64,000 bases of DNA from a virus. This document shows positions 1 through 6,767 of the stretch, piece after piece (the first letter of the stretch is position 1; each line of letters begins with the position of its first letter). The stretch spans positions 1 to 64,000 of IMG/VR virus record IMGVR_UViG_3300027708_000060; one strand, given 5' to 3'. Made by a program: the position numbers and the translations under genes. The notes under the pieces are model-generated. The model was not told where the DNA came from. It saw only the letters and a list, made by a program, of their open reading frames with translations, and made no database searches.

Positions 1-8
1 CACAAACA
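1..8 (+). repeat. Edge-truncated copy of the left-arm 12-mer
   Basis: The window opens with CACAAACA, the last eight bases of the CCAACACAAACA repeat found through the left arm. The first four bases would lie outside the window, so this copy is inferred. It sits about 930 bases before the next copy, which fits the spacing of the rest. Confidence 0.4.
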
Positions 9-40
9 ACCCACGCACCACCTATAAGAAAGGAAAGACA

Positions 41-184
41 ATGCACCTACATTGGATAATTACCCCACGCAATTGGGGTATTGCACTTAATGTCGCTTGG
101 TATTCATTCTCTAAAGAGATTGCTATCCAAGTCGGTCCGTTTAATGTATCCGTATCGTTAGGAGACGAGCAATGGAAGAGTTAG
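41..184 (+). CDS. Hypothetical small protein, 47 aa
   Basis: An ATG follows an AAGGAAAGA ribosome-binding site and opens a 47-codon frame. The protein (MHLHWIITPRNWG...) is rich in aromatic residues (four Trp) and has no cysteine pair or clear membrane helix. Its 3' end overlaps the next gene by 13 bases in another frame, suggesting translational coupling. I do not recognise the family. The support is the good ribosome-binding site and the tight packing. Confidence 0.55.
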   Translation: MHLHWIITPRNWGIALNVAWYSFSKEIAIQVGPFNVSVSLGDEQWKS

Positions 185-300
185 CCCGCATTATTGACGA
201 ACATCTCAGCAAGTTAGAGGAGTTTTGTATCGCAACCCTTGCCGAAGTCGGCACTATGCGTCTGCAAGTCAAACTCCTCAAGGAGACGCTCAATAAGTAG
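172..300 (+). CDS. Hypothetical small helical protein, 42 aa
   Basis: The ATG at 172 follows GGAGACGAGC and overlaps the end of the preceding gene. The 42-residue product (MEELARIIDEHLSKLEEF...) has regularly spaced Leu, Ile and Val with charged residues between, as in an amphipathic or short coiled-coil helix. It is followed by a strong hairpin at 335-377, so it probably closes a two-gene unit. Family not recognised. Confidence 0.6.
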   Translation: MEELARIIDEHLSKLEEFCIATLAEVGTMRLQVKLLKETLNK

Positions 301-313
301 CATTATGTGAGAG

Positions 314-377
314 GTCTACATCTACGTAGACACCGGGCGGGTTGAGAGCTAGAGGGGGCTCTCCCCGCCCTTCTTTT
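314..377 (+). terminator. Rho-independent terminator with upstream small hairpin
   Basis: A GC-rich stem pairs GGGCGGG (335-341) with CCCGCCC (364-370) and continues inward as GAGAG/CTCTC (344-348/359-363). It is followed by TTCTTTT. A smaller hairpin GTCTAC/GTAGAC (314-319/326-331) lies just upstream. The position, between a stop at 300 and a start at 400, suits a terminator or attenuator. Confidence 0.75.
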
Positions 378-399
378 ATCCCTCTACAGGAAGGCAACA

Positions 400-630
400 A
401 TGAACACGCTACAAGTAACAGCCAAGATAAGTAAGGCAGGTGCTATCACTCAGCACGACAAGCACTTGCTATGTCTTGCAATCATTCAACAGGTAATGGC
501 TATGCAGATAAAGGAGACTATCTATGTTCCGCAGTTATCCCAACAAGGACAAGTCCAAGGTACAAAGGATTCAGGAATTGAGGCGCTCGAATGCAGCAAC
601 TTCCTTACCCAACAAGAAGCGTTGGTCTAG
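400..630 (+). CDS. Hypothetical protein, 76 aa
   Basis: The ATG follows AGGAAGGCAACA, a good ribosome-binding site, right after the terminator at 335-377. The product is mostly helical by composition, with a hydrophobic stretch near residues 20-35 (HLLCLAIIQQVMAM) that is short for a membrane helix. Its 3' third overlaps, in another frame, a small basic frame starting at 524 that also has a strong ribosome-binding site, so the true end of coding pressure is uncertain. Family not recognised. Confidence 0.5.
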   Translation: MNTLQVTAKISKAGAITQHDKHLLCLAIIQQVMAMQIKETIYVPQLSQQGQVQGTKDSGIEALECSNFLTQQEALV

Positions 631-673
631 GCGTATGCGTAGGCTATGGAAAAAGGAGATAAGCAATGACTGA
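524..673 (+). CDS. Hypothetical highly basic small protein, 49 aa
   Basis: An AAGGAGA ribosome-binding site (511-517) sits six bases before the ATG at 524. The 49-residue product is strongly basic, with the run KKRWSRRMRRLWKK near its C-terminus, as expected of a nucleic-acid-binding peptide. It overlaps the 3' end of the 400-630 frame by 107 bases and the next gene by 8 bases. Either this or the end of the 400-630 frame could be the real reading. No family recognised. Confidence 0.5.
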   Translation: MFRSYPNKDKSKVQRIQELRRSNAATSLPNKKRWSRRMRRLWKKEISND

Positions 674-908
674 CGATATAACAGTTATCAGTATAGGTAC
701 TAATATTGAATCTAACAAAGGGCTTGTACTAGCCTGTAAGCCGGGCATATATCCAAACACAACAATAGTGCTGTGTTTTCTAGCCCACAATAAAGTAACC
801 CCTTTTGTTGTTCACACATATATGGAAGACTCAGGTATGTGTGTACAAGGGGATTATGGACGAACAATACAAGAAGCAATCTCAGACTATGAGAGCAGAA
901 GGTCATAG
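666..908 (+). CDS. Hypothetical protein, 80 aa
   Basis: AAAAAGGAGATAAGCA directly precedes the ATG, one of the best ribosome-binding sites in this arm. The protein alternates short hydrophobic strands (ITVISIGTNI, TTIVLCFLA) with polar turns, suggesting a small alpha/beta fold. It ends in DYESRRS. No motif allows a functional call. It overlaps a possible downstream small frame at 856. Confidence 0.65.
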   Translation: MTDDITVISIGTNIESNKGLVLACKPGIYPNTTIVLCFLAHNKVTPFVVHTYMEDSGMCVQGDYGRTIQEAISDYESRRS

Positions 909-975
909 AGTAACTAATACTAACTGTCGCTCCAACACAAACAATCCCCGCCTGTACAGTCAGGACACACACTAA
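856..975 (+). CDS. Possible small basic protein, 39 aa
   Basis: AAGGGGATT precedes an ATG at 856. The frame runs 39 codons to a TAA at 973 and overlaps the preceding gene by 53 bases. The 12-mer repeat at 932-943 is read here as a Ser-Asn-Thr-Asn stretch. Composition is polar and basic. Overlap and short length keep confidence low. Confidence 0.35.
   Translation: MDEQYKKQSQTMRAEGHRVTNTNCRSNTNNPRLYSQDTH
932..943 (+). repeat. Left-arm 12-mer copy (CCAACACAAACA)
   Basis: Exact copy, 24 bases after the stop at 908 and inside the possible small frame 856-975. The next copy is 1162 bases downstream. Confidence 0.85.
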
Positions 976-1205
976 ACACCTACACTCAAAGGATAAGCAC
1001 GACGCAGCGGTTGTCTGTTCAACTTAGCGTTCTATGCTTGTAATTCCCCACAGTTGTTGAGCGCAGTGGCGTATCGGATAGATTCCTAGAATCTACTCAC
1101 TAACAGGGCTGTGGAAAAGGTAAACCCGAAGATGAGTAAAGGTCCTTTTGTAGTTCGTTTAGTGTGTGTCCTGGTTGTATAGACAACCAATGAAAGGAAT
1201 ATCGA

Positions 1206-1322
1206 GTGTGTATTGAGAAATTAGGCAAAGCAGTTGCTAAGGCTTCGAACGCTTTACTCAGTAATGAGTTCGCTAATAGATGTATCCGAACCCCTGGTCT
1301 GAGCCCTTTACGATACCCATAG
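1206..1322 (+). CDS. Possible small protein, 38 aa (GTG start)
   Basis: AAAGGA (1193-1198) lies seven bases before a GTG that opens 38 sense codons ending in TAG. The peptide (MCIEKLGKAVAKASN...) starts with an amphipathic, Lys/Ala-rich helix and ends in a Pro-rich tail. It is the only frame with a plausible ribosome-binding site in the 976-1465 gap. No homology recognised, and it could be chance. Confidence 0.35.
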   Translation: MCIEKLGKAVAKASNALLSNEFANRCIRTPGLSPLRYP

Positions 1323-1385
1323 CCATCGTGAGTTATGGATTGAACTGATTGTCCAATCCCTCTTTAATCCTGGATAACTGACAGT

Positions 1386-1439
1386 ATGGGGGTTGCCTAG
1401 CAACCCCCATCTGTATTAGTATTCCCACAAGTAGTGGGA
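1386..1439 (+). promoter_or_regulatory. Two tandem hairpins upstream of a zinc-ribbon gene
   Basis: The first is an 11-bp perfect stem, ATGGGGGTTGC pairing with GCAACCCCCAT, with a CTA loop (1386-1410). The second is TCCCAC/GTGGGA with a 5-base loop (1423-1439), ending 11 bases before the AAAGGAGGT ribosome-binding site of the gene at 1466. Neither has a T-run, so they may be structured leader, processing or attenuation elements rather than simple terminators. Confidence 0.5.
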
Positions 1440-1465
1440 TGTACCTGCTAAAAGGAGGTACCGCA

Positions 1466-1669
1466 ATGGCGAAACCCGCCTTGCAATATTGTAACAACTG
1501 TGGTCGGAGAATCCAATCACACCAATCCAAGCTAGAAATCAGAGTCCGCAATGGTACTGATACCTATCACGAAACTTGGAAAGGTTGTTACGAATCCACT
1601 CGAGAGAGTGGCAAATATGTCTCTACTAAATTGGAAGAAGATCTTGTAAAGATTACTCCAATTTACTAG
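1466..1669 (+). CDS. Small putative zinc-binding protein, 67 aa
   Basis: I chose the ATG at 1466 because AAAGGAGGTACCGCA lies directly upstream; an in-frame ATG at 1439 lacks a ribosome-binding site. Residues 9-12 form a CNNC knuckle followed by GRRI. A further Cys lies near residue 44 (KGCYES), and no second CxxC is present, so metal binding is only likely. Small basic zinc-knuckle proteins are common in phage early regions. Function unknown. Confidence 0.7.
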   Translation: MAKPALQYCNNCGRRIQSHQSKLEIRVRNGTDTYHETWKGCYESTRESGKYVSTKLEEDLVKITPIY

Positions 1670-1710
1670 TGACAGTTGGTCTGGCGAGACCTGAGGTAAA
1701 ACACGACTCC

Positions 1711-1829
1711 TGAGCAATGAGGTTAAACTGCTCACCATAATTGGTATGGCACGATAGTGATAGCTCCTAGGAGTAAAAAGTATCCTCGCCTACGCCAAAC
1801 ATCCTGAGCACGATGATTAAAACTGCTCA
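1711..1829 (+). repeat. Pair of similar hairpins (TGAGCA...TGCTCA) in a 5' leader
   Basis: TGAGCA (1711-1716) pairs with TGCTCA (1729-1734). A near copy repeats at 1805-1810 and 1824-1829. Both are preceded by CCTGAGCA and contain GATTAAA/GGTTAAA-like loops. The second hairpin ends 19 bases before the start codon at 1849, so the pair could regulate that gene. It does not match an RNA family I know. Confidence 0.5.
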
Positions 1830-1848
1830 TCTAATAGAAAGGATAACA

Positions 1849-2088
1849 ATGGAAGATTTTAAAACCACACCGATACACAAAACAAATGTATTACCTCTTA
1901 GATGGTTTGCTAATTGGTGCGACCACTTATCTTCATACCCATTGCATAAAGCATTAAGATATGAAATTAAGTATGAGAACGAAGAGACTATGCCCAAAGC
2001 AGGGTATAGATGGTGGAAGTTATATAGCATCATAGATGCACCCTATCGTAAATGGGGAACAACTGATCTATTAGATTGGCATATCTAA
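1849..2088 (+). CDS. Hypothetical protein, 79 aa
   Basis: The start is placed at 1849 because GAAAGGATAACA precedes it; the in-frame ATG at 1813 falls inside a hairpin and lacks a ribosome-binding site. The product is rich in Trp, Tyr and Lys (LPLRWFANWCDHL, GYRWWKLYSIID), suggesting a compact soluble fold. Its stop overlaps the next start as TAATG. No family recognised. Confidence 0.65.
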   Translation: MEDFKTTPIHKTNVLPLRWFANWCDHLSSYPLHKALRYEIKYENEETMPKAGYRWWKLYSIIDAPYRKWGTTDLLDWHI

Positions 2089-2243
2089 TGCAACCAACAC
2101 AAACAACGCCCGACACATTCATCGGCAAGCACCTGTTCATTATAGAGGCCCAGTTATTCTATGGCCTCACACGCAACGAAGCATTGATGCTATGGAATGA
2201 TGGCATCAACACTCTATACACTCGTGTAGAGACAATCAACTAA
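2088..2243 (+). CDS. Hypothetical protein, 51 aa
   Basis: The ATG overlaps the preceding stop (TAATG at 2086-2090). The 51-residue product reads through the 12-mer repeat as PTQT at residues 3-6. A helix-rich segment follows (FIIEAQLFYGLTRNEALML), somewhat like a small DNA-binding helical hairpin, but I cannot assign a family. It ends 20 bases before the next gene, whose ribosome-binding site is GAAAGGGG. Confidence 0.6.
   Translation: MQPTQTTPDTFIGKHLFIIEAQLFYGLTRNEALMLWNDGINTLYTRVETIN
2094..2105 (+). repeat. Left-arm 12-mer copy
   Basis: Exact CCAACACAAACA, six bases after the stop at 2088 and within codons 3-6 of the next gene. It is 1162 bases after the previous copy and 1210 before the next. 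Confidence 0.85.
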
Positions 2244-2263
2244 CCTCCGAAAGGGGCCAGACA

Positions 2264-2557
2264 ATGGCAAAAGGTAGAGGAGGAGCACCAGCTCCTAAAG
2301 TAAACACAGCGGGCGACCGTAAGAACGGTAAAGCACGCAAGAAAAACCCAGGCCCAGCACAGCCAGAAAAGACTAACTTCACTCACGTGAATGGTCGCAG
2401 TGCTGCTAGTAATGCCAAGCGTGAAGCTTGGAAGGCTATGGGTGGTCGTTGGAACCACAAATCAATTCCTCATTGGAAAACAGGAAAGGTGTACACAGCA
2501 ACATCTCTAACTCCGGCATTTGATCCTGAGAAGTTAGAGGCTATGTCTAATGCCTAA
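2264..2557 (+). CDS. Hypothetical basic protein, 97 aa
   Basis: GAAAGGGGCCAGACA precedes the ATG. The first half is disordered and basic, rich in Gly, Ala, Pro and Lys (AGDRKNGKARKKNPGPAQP). The second half contains AKREAWKAMGGRWNH and an aromatic-rich tail. This looks like a nucleic-acid-associated protein, but no specific family is visible. It overlaps the next gene by 8 bases. Confidence 0.65.
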   Translation: MAKGRGGAPAPKVNTAGDRKNGKARKKNPGPAQPEKTNFTHVNGRSAASNAKREAWKAMGGRWNHKSIPHWKTGKVYTATSLTPAFDPEKLEAMSNA

Positions 2558-2855
2558 TAACCTCAAAGTCTACTCTTTGGACTACCTCAAAGAGAAAAAA
2601 TATTCCGATGACTTGACCGAAGATGCCACTCGTCTAGAGTGTGCTGGTCGTGTTATAGGTATGGTCGATCGTTTAGCAAAAACCAAGCTCTTGCACCTTA
2701 CCGAAGATGAGCTTCAGAGTCTGAAGAGCGCATTGGTTTACGCAACGATTGGAGAAACGCCAGTAGGCAATGCCTACGTTGAAAACACTCTCGTGGTTAT
2801 TGATAGCCAAGAGAATGAATATGTTGCAGGAGTCCCTGTAACACCACCTAACTAA
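2550..2855 (+). CDS. Hypothetical protein, 101 aa
   Basis: Starts within the 3' end of the preceding gene (GAGGCTATGTCTA region) and is probably coupled to it. Predicted mainly helical in residues 5-65 with many Asp, Glu and Lys. A short strand-rich tail (YVENTLVVIDSQENEYVAG) ends in Pro-Pro-Asn. No Cys pairs, nucleotide-binding loop or helix-turn-helix is evident. Function unknown. Confidence 0.65.
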   Translation: MPNNLKVYSLDYLKEKKYSDDLTEDATRLECAGRVIGMVDRLAKTKLLHLTEDELQSLKSALVYATIGETPVGNAYVENTLVVIDSQENEYVAGVPVTPPN

Positions 2856-2868
2856 AAGGAGGCGTGCT

Positions 2869-3303
2869 ATGGCCAGTAACAAGGTCATCGCAACAACTTG
2901 GGCTAAGAAAGACTTAGTCAAGAAACTAACCGAAACACTCAAGCGTATGGACGCAGAGATAAGTGAATGGGAAAAGAACCAATCAACTCTCAACAAGCGT
3001 CAAGACGCTTGGGATAGCAAAGCCAAAGCATGGGCTAAAAAGAATGTAGCTAAAGCTTACGAGGTTGATACTAATAAGTATCACAATCGATTCTCTTTAA
3101 CCTATTCATTTAATATTGAATTGGCTGAGGCTGCGCTAGGTGAACGCCCAACTAATGAGCGTGAACCACAGTACAAAAATACTCGTCATGATGCTGTATC
3201 TGAGTATGAGCAAGTACAAAATGCTATCGCTCTAATTGATGGTGCAACTGATACTGAATTCAAGATCAGTTCATCATCTACATGGGCGTCATTCATTCGC
3301 TAA
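2869..3303 (+). CDS. Hypothetical coiled-coil protein, 144 aa
   Basis: AAAAGGAGGCGTGCT is a strong ribosome-binding site. Residues 10-70 are Lys/Glu-rich with heptad-like hydrophobics (LVKKLTETLKRMDAEI), suggesting a coiled coil. The C-terminal half resembles a small structured domain ending in STWASFIR. It closes a gene run: its stop abuts a 12-mer copy and a terminator. No family recognised. Confidence 0.7.
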   Translation: MASNKVIATTWAKKDLVKKLTETLKRMDAEISEWEKNQSTLNKRQDAWDSKAKAWAKKNVAKAYEVDTNKYHNRFSLTYSFNIELAEAALGERPTNEREPQYKNTRHDAVSEYEQVQNAIALIDGATDTEFKISSSSTWASFIR

Positions 3304-3315
3304 CCAACACAAACA
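3304..3315 (+). repeat. Left-arm 12-mer copy between stop codon and terminator
   Basis: Exact CCAACACAAACA begins on the base after the TAA at 3301-3303 and ends four bases before the terminator stem. The stop, 12-mer, terminator order recurs on the opposite strand at 11212-11165. Confidence 0.9.
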
Positions 3316-3319
3316 AACC

Positions 3320-3345
3320 AGCCCCCGTCAGCAATGGCGGGGGCT
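3320..3345 (+). terminator. Hairpin terminator
   Basis: AGCCCCCG (3320-3327) pairs with CGGGGGCT (3338-3345) around a short loop. Only a weak T-run follows (TTACCC), and the next ribosome-binding site is 10 bases away, so read-through is likely. Confidence 0.6.
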
Positions 3346-3366
3346 TACCCATAAGGAGGTACCAGT

Positions 3367-3678
3367 ATGCGAAAGTTACTGGTTAAGCGCAAGGGACTGA
3401 TTGACAAGATCAATCGGTTAATGTGGGAAGAACATCAAGATAGCCAGTTCGAAGAGAGCCAAGTAATGCGCTCTTATAGTGCCGGCATAATCGATGGTCT
3501 TGGCATGGTAATTGGCTTATTGTCAAATCAACCCGCACAAGAAGCACCGATCTTCCCCATTAGTCTTTCTTTTTATGAGGAAGAAGAACCAGCAAAACAG
3601 GTTGAGCGTCTGCGTGAGCGGATGTTTGACTTACAACAGCAGAGCAAAGTATCATTATTTTATGAGGAGGTTGATTAA
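3367..3678 (+). CDS. Hypothetical protein, 103 aa
   Basis: TAAGGAGGTACCAGT precedes the ATG. The N-terminus is basic (MRKLLVKRKGLIDKIN), the middle has a short hydrophobic helix (SAGIIDGLGMVIGLLSN), and the C-terminal third is acidic and helical with QVERLRERMFDLQQQ. This suggests an oligomerising helical protein. The stop overlaps the next start (TAATG). Confidence 0.65.
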   Translation: MRKLLVKRKGLIDKINRLMWEEHQDSQFEESQVMRSYSAGIIDGLGMVIGLLSNQPAQEAPIFPISLSFYEEEEPAKQVERLRERMFDLQQQSKVSLFYEEVD

Positions 3679-4403
3679 TGATTCCTGATTGGAATTGGGG
3701 TTCGACTTTCTTATCTGGAGGTCGCAAGAAGTATGAGCGTCCTTTATATGATAGAGGTCTTCGCATCTGGAAAGAAAACAAATGGGACGCTGATAGTCCC
3801 ATAAATATAGGTTGGCACTTTGGTGGAGGAACAAGTAAGTTCGTTACCTTCCATAAAGACGGAACAACTGTTATCAGCGGTATAGATACAGTTACACATT
3901 GGGGCAGTACTTGGAACCCATTACGCAGTCACTCAGTACGTCTTACTATCCAACGTTACGCAGGTATTCAAGTATTCCAGCGTAATCATAAGTTCTATTT
4001 ACAAGAAGATGGCGCCCCTCTTAGTAAGCCTAAGATACAAGGCTGTCGTCAATGTTCACAGACCGGATTATTAGATGGTTGGTGCAGCACCGATACTTGT
4101 TACAACGTCAAAATAAATGAAAAAGGCTTTCAAACCTGCGCAAAACATCCTGATATGGATGTTAAGGGCCATAGATACTGGCATAGCTTGCCGTGTGTAC
4201 ACGGAAATGATCAGTCTCATATGGTAAAGAGAAGCCAAACTTGTTATTTCTGTAGTGGCTCTAAGAAGAGAGACTATGGAAGTAAACCTGAGCGTACACA
4301 GTGGGATGGAACCCCTCTTCGTTTACGTGATGGAAAGATCATCAAATCAGCAGCAACACTACTAGAAAGGATGGTGGCAGACTATGTCGAACCTATCGGC
4401 TAA
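3678..4403 (+). CDS. Hypothetical multi-zinc-binding protein, 241 aa
   Basis: Starts in a TAATG overlap. The N-terminal 110 residues are Trp- and Gly-rich beta-like sequence (IGWHFGGGTSKFVTFHKDGTT). The C-terminal half carries CRQC, CSTDTC, a Cys-His stretch (CAKHPD, GHRYWH, CVHG) and CYFC, enough ligands for two or three zinc sites. The arrangement suggests a DnaJ/ribbon-type zinc protein acting on nucleic acid or protein, but no exact family is recognised. It overlaps the next gene by 20 bases. Confidence 0.7.
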   Translation: MIPDWNWGSTFLSGGRKKYERPLYDRGLRIWKENKWDADSPINIGWHFGGGTSKFVTFHKDGTTVISGIDTVTHWGSTWNPLRSHSVRLTIQRYAGIQVFQRNHKFYLQEDGAPLSKPKIQGCRQCSQTGLLDGWCSTDTCYNVKINEKGFQTCAKHPDMDVKGHRYWHSLPCVHGNDQSHMVKRSQTCYFCSGSKKRDYGSKPERTQWDGTPLRLRDGKIIKSAATLLERMVADYVEPIG

Positions 4404-4875
4404 GTATGATCCACAAGCAGTCTATCCACAGATAAGCGGCTCAATAGATGGGGCAGAACAATTAGTTCTGTATGTAAGTGCAGGCATTATGCCTAGCAAT
4501 CTACTTGAGTGGTCAACACAAACAGAAGCGCTACGTGATGCTTTCTTAGTGATCGCATTAAAAAGCAATTCAACAGAAGGATGTGCTAGAACATTTATTC
4601 AAGCACTAAATACTGTTGAGCATGTTCAAACAAAAACCGAACTTACTCTTTGTGAATACGCAGCGAGTATGGCTTATATGTCAGGTCAATTAGACTTGGC
4701 AAAAGAAGTAATTATGAGAGTACCGGCACAACAAGCCTCTAATTACATCAAGACTCTGTATCAAGCCATTGGCTTACGCAAATGGACCTCAGAGACTTTC
4801 AACCAAGCAATCGCTAACACAACTGATAACGCTATCAATATGTGGAACGTTGAAAAAGAATCACTAAACCTCTAG
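4384..4875 (+). CDS. Helical protein, possibly DUF4192-like, 163 aa
   Basis: Starts within the preceding gene (AAAGGATGGTGGCAGACT upstream). The C-terminal half (CEYAASMAYMSGQLDLAKEVI followed by a repeated helical unit) resembles the actinobacterial DUF4192 pattern, in which a hydrophobic helix is followed by small-gene-dosage-like repeats. The match is from memory and weak, and the protein is much shorter than cellular members. A 12-mer near copy lies inside the gene at 4513-4524. Confidence 0.55.
   Translation: MSNLSAKYDPQAVYPQISGSIDGAEQLVLYVSAGIMPSNLLEWSTQTEALRDAFLVIALKSNSTEGCARTFIQALNTVEHVQTKTELTLCEYAASMAYMSGQLDLAKEVIMRVPAQQASNYIKTLYQAIGLRKWTSETFNQAIANTTDNAINMWNVEKESLNL
4513..4524 (+). 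repeat. Near copy of the left-arm 12-mer (one mismatch)
   Basis: TCAACACAAACA differs from the consensus only at base 1. It lies inside a gene and is read as STQT. It is 1209 bases after the copy at 3304 and 1307 before that at 5820, so it falls into the same spacing. Confidence 0.7.
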
Positions 4876-5094
4876 GTTTGGTATCACATATGAATACCAA
4901 ATAGGATGAGTTGGCTAAGCCCACCTCTAATCATACTTAATCAATTCAAGAACCGAGTAATTTAAAGGCTCACGCATTAGTAGTACGTGATAACTAATGT
5001 ATGCGAGATGAAAAGAGAAGGTGCGATGGGCATTCAGTCCCTGTGCGGCAACGGAGGTAAGCCAACTCAACCTAATAACAGAAAGGAACTAATC
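4876..5094 (+). promoter_or_regulatory. 219-base structured leader, no gene seen
   Basis: Contains TTTGGTAT/ATACCAAA (4877-4884/4894-4901) immediately after the preceding stop. A long imperfect hairpin follows around 4970-5008 (CTC and ATTAGT pairing with ACTAAT and GAG). A GGG/CCC hairpin lies near 5035. The gene downstream starts at 5095 with its own AGAAAGGAACT site. No known riboswitch consensus was recognised. Confidence 0.4.
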
Positions 5095-5358
5095 ATGTGC
5101 CACGAATGTGGGGATGATGATGATGAGCCAGAGTTCAGTAGCGATGCTATCGAACAACTGCAGCAAATGCCTGAAGATGTCAGAAATGAAATTATTTCTG
5201 AACTTCAAGACCATATGAACTATATTATGGAGAAGGCAGAAGAGAACGGCTTTTTGTTTGAGCTCATTACACAATGGCCTAGACAAAAGGTAGCAATGTA
5301 TGAAGCAGCAGTCGTCATGCAAAGACAAGTTCTTCGTGACGAAGAAAACTACAACTAG
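5095..5358 (+). CDS. Acidic small protein with N-terminal CxxC, 87 aa
   Basis: I chose the ATG at 5095, preceded by AGAAAGGAACTAATC; a longer in-frame start at 4987 lies in the structured leader without a ribosome-binding site. The protein starts MCHECGDDDDEPEF, a single CxxC followed by an acidic run. The rest is helical, with LQDHMNYIMEKAEENG. It is 11 bases before the AAA+ ATPase gene, with GAAAGGA between, so both are probably co-expressed. Function unknown. Confidence 0.7.
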   Translation: MCHECGDDDDEPEFSSDAIEQLQQMPEDVRNEIISELQDHMNYIMEKAEENGFLFELITQWPRQKVAMYEAAVVMQRQVLRDEENYN

Positions 5359-5369
5359 AAAGGAACACA

Positions 5370-6758
5370 ATGGAGATAGCAGTATTCACCGAGTCTTACG
5401 AACCAAGTATGGGTGCTAAGCGACGTCAAATCCTTATGTCCCCGCATGAAGGTGGAGTCAGAATCTGGTCTCGAATGACTGATGGTAGCAAAGGTCCACA
5501 CAATAAGTGGGAGGATGCTCACGTAGATCAATTCGTGAACATGATTGATAGCAATGAGCAATTGACACGGACCCCTGTTGGCGTATATGTTACGGCAGCA
5601 GATGAGAAGGCAATTGCAGACAAAGGCTATTCTCCTGTATTGGGAACTAAAGCATGTAATCAGCATGCTAAGGCTGAACCTAATACAGATACAACACCGT
5701 TCTTAGATAAACTCTATGAACTGTATGACCAAACACTAATTGGAGATGACACATTGGAAACATATGTAATAGATAATCGTCGTCAAGCTGGTGCAACAGT
5801 CCCGTTGGTAGTTCCTGTGCCAACACAAACAATGGACAACACATCAGTATCATCCGGTGGCAAAGTGTTTAGCGTAAATCTTGCAACAGTTCCACGCAAG
5901 GAATTAGCTGAGCGCTATGTACATCGCAAGGTGTGGGGCGTGGAAGACTTCAAAGTCTATGACCACGCACGTGCTGAAGGTATCAACGTGCTTATCTATG
6001 GCCCAACTGGCCCTGGTAAGACTACATCAGTTGAAGCGTGGGCCTCAGAGCGTGGCTTACGTATGGCATCAATCTCTGGTAATGCATCAATGGAGCCAAG
6101 TCAAATGACTGGAAAATTCGTCTCCGATGGAGAAGGTGCATTCATGTGGATTGATGGTCCAGTAACTGACGTAGTTCGCAATGGTGGCGTTCTTTTGCTT
6201 GATGAGGTTAACTTCATCAATCCTAAGATCTATACCAATCTGTATTCATTGACCGATGGTCGTCGCAATATTATATTGCTCGATCATCACGGCGAGACTA
6301 TTGAGGCTCATCCAGACCTTACTATCTTTGCTACTATGAATCCAGATTATATCGGCACCACGCCGCTCAACTTTGCGTTCCGCAATCGCTTCGACATTCA
6401 AATCCCTTGGGATTATGACGATGCTGTTGAGGAGAAGTTGATTGGTTCTAAGGCTCTTCGCATATTGATGAAGCAACTTCGTGTAGAGGCTGCTAAAGGT
6501 CAATATGAAACACCAATCTCTACCAATATGGGTATGGAGTTCACTAAGCTTGTAGACGATCTTGGCTATGAGTTTGCAGCAGAGAACTTTATCGCTCACT
6601 TTAGTACAGATGAGCAAGCCAGCGTACGCATGGTCTTCCAGACTCATGAGTACAACATCAAGACTGACTTTGGTCTAGATACTGGTGAAGTAACAGAGCA
6701 TCCTGCAGATGCAAGCATTGACCAACGCCTGGAAGAATGGGCTAAACAACTAGTATAA
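5370..6758 (+). CDS. MoxR/CobS-like AAA+ ATPase
   Basis: The 462-residue protein has an unrecognised N-terminal part (1-165) and an AAA+ module. Walker A is GPTGPGKTT at residues 211-219, Walker B is VLLLDEV at about 274-280, a sensor-1-like TIFATMNPDY lies near 305, and FRNRFD provides an arginine-finger-like motif. The layout fits the MoxR/CobS group, which remodels partners through a VWA-domain protein. The next gene, 9 bases on, encodes exactly such a VWA protein. CobS-like genes are known in cyanomyoviruses, where cobalt chelation is only inferred. No chelatase large subunit is seen here, so a chaperone-type role is at least as likely. A 12-mer copy lies at 5820-5831, read as PTQT. Confidence 0.88.
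   Translation: MEIAVFTESYEPSMGAKRRQILMSPHEGGVRIWSRMTDGSKGPHNKWEDAHVDQFVNMIDSNEQLTRTPVGVYVTAADEKAIADKGYSPVLGTKACNQHAKAEPNTDTTPFLDKLYELYDQTLIGDDTLETYVIDNRRQAGATVPLVVPVPTQTMDNTSVSSGGKVFSVNLATVPRKELAERYVHRKVWGVEDFKVYDHARAEGINVLIYGPTGPGKTTSVEAWASERGLRMASISGNASMEPSQMTGKFVSDGEGAFMWIDGPVTDVVRNGGVLLLDEVNFINPKIYTNLYSLTDGRRNIILLDHHGETIEAHPDLTIFATMNPDYIGTTPLNFAFRNRFDIQIPWDYDDAVEEKLIGSKALRILMKQLRVEAAKGQYETPISTNMGMEFTKLVDDLGYEFAAENFIAHFSTDEQASVRMVFQTHEYNIKTDFGLDTGEVTEHPADASIDQRLEEWAKQLV
5820..5831 (+). repeat. Left-arm 12-mer copy inside the AAA+ gene
   Basis: Exact CCAACACAAACA, read in frame as Pro-Thr-Gln-Thr in the linker before the AAA+ domain. It is 1307 bases from the preceding near copy. Confidence 0.85.
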
Positions 6759-6767
6759 GGAGGTTAA

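Larger units (their letters stand above)
976..1465. other. Hairpin-rich region with little coding
   Basis: Apart from one possible 38-codon frame (1206-1322), I see no convincing gene here. A perfect 7-bp stem with a CTA loop lies at 1079-1095 (TAGATTC/GAATCTA). Two more hairpins lie just before the gene at 1466. No tRNA cloverleaf or known riboswitch consensus was recognised. A small RNA or structured leader is possible but unproven. Confidence 0.4.

Noticed and set aside
976-1465. tRNA gene
   Set aside because: TTCGAA and similar pieces occur but I could not fold a cloverleaf with acceptor and T arms.
4876-5094. Known riboswitch (cobalamin, SAM, glutamine-type)
   Set aside because: Hairpins are present but the conserved cores of these families were not recognised.
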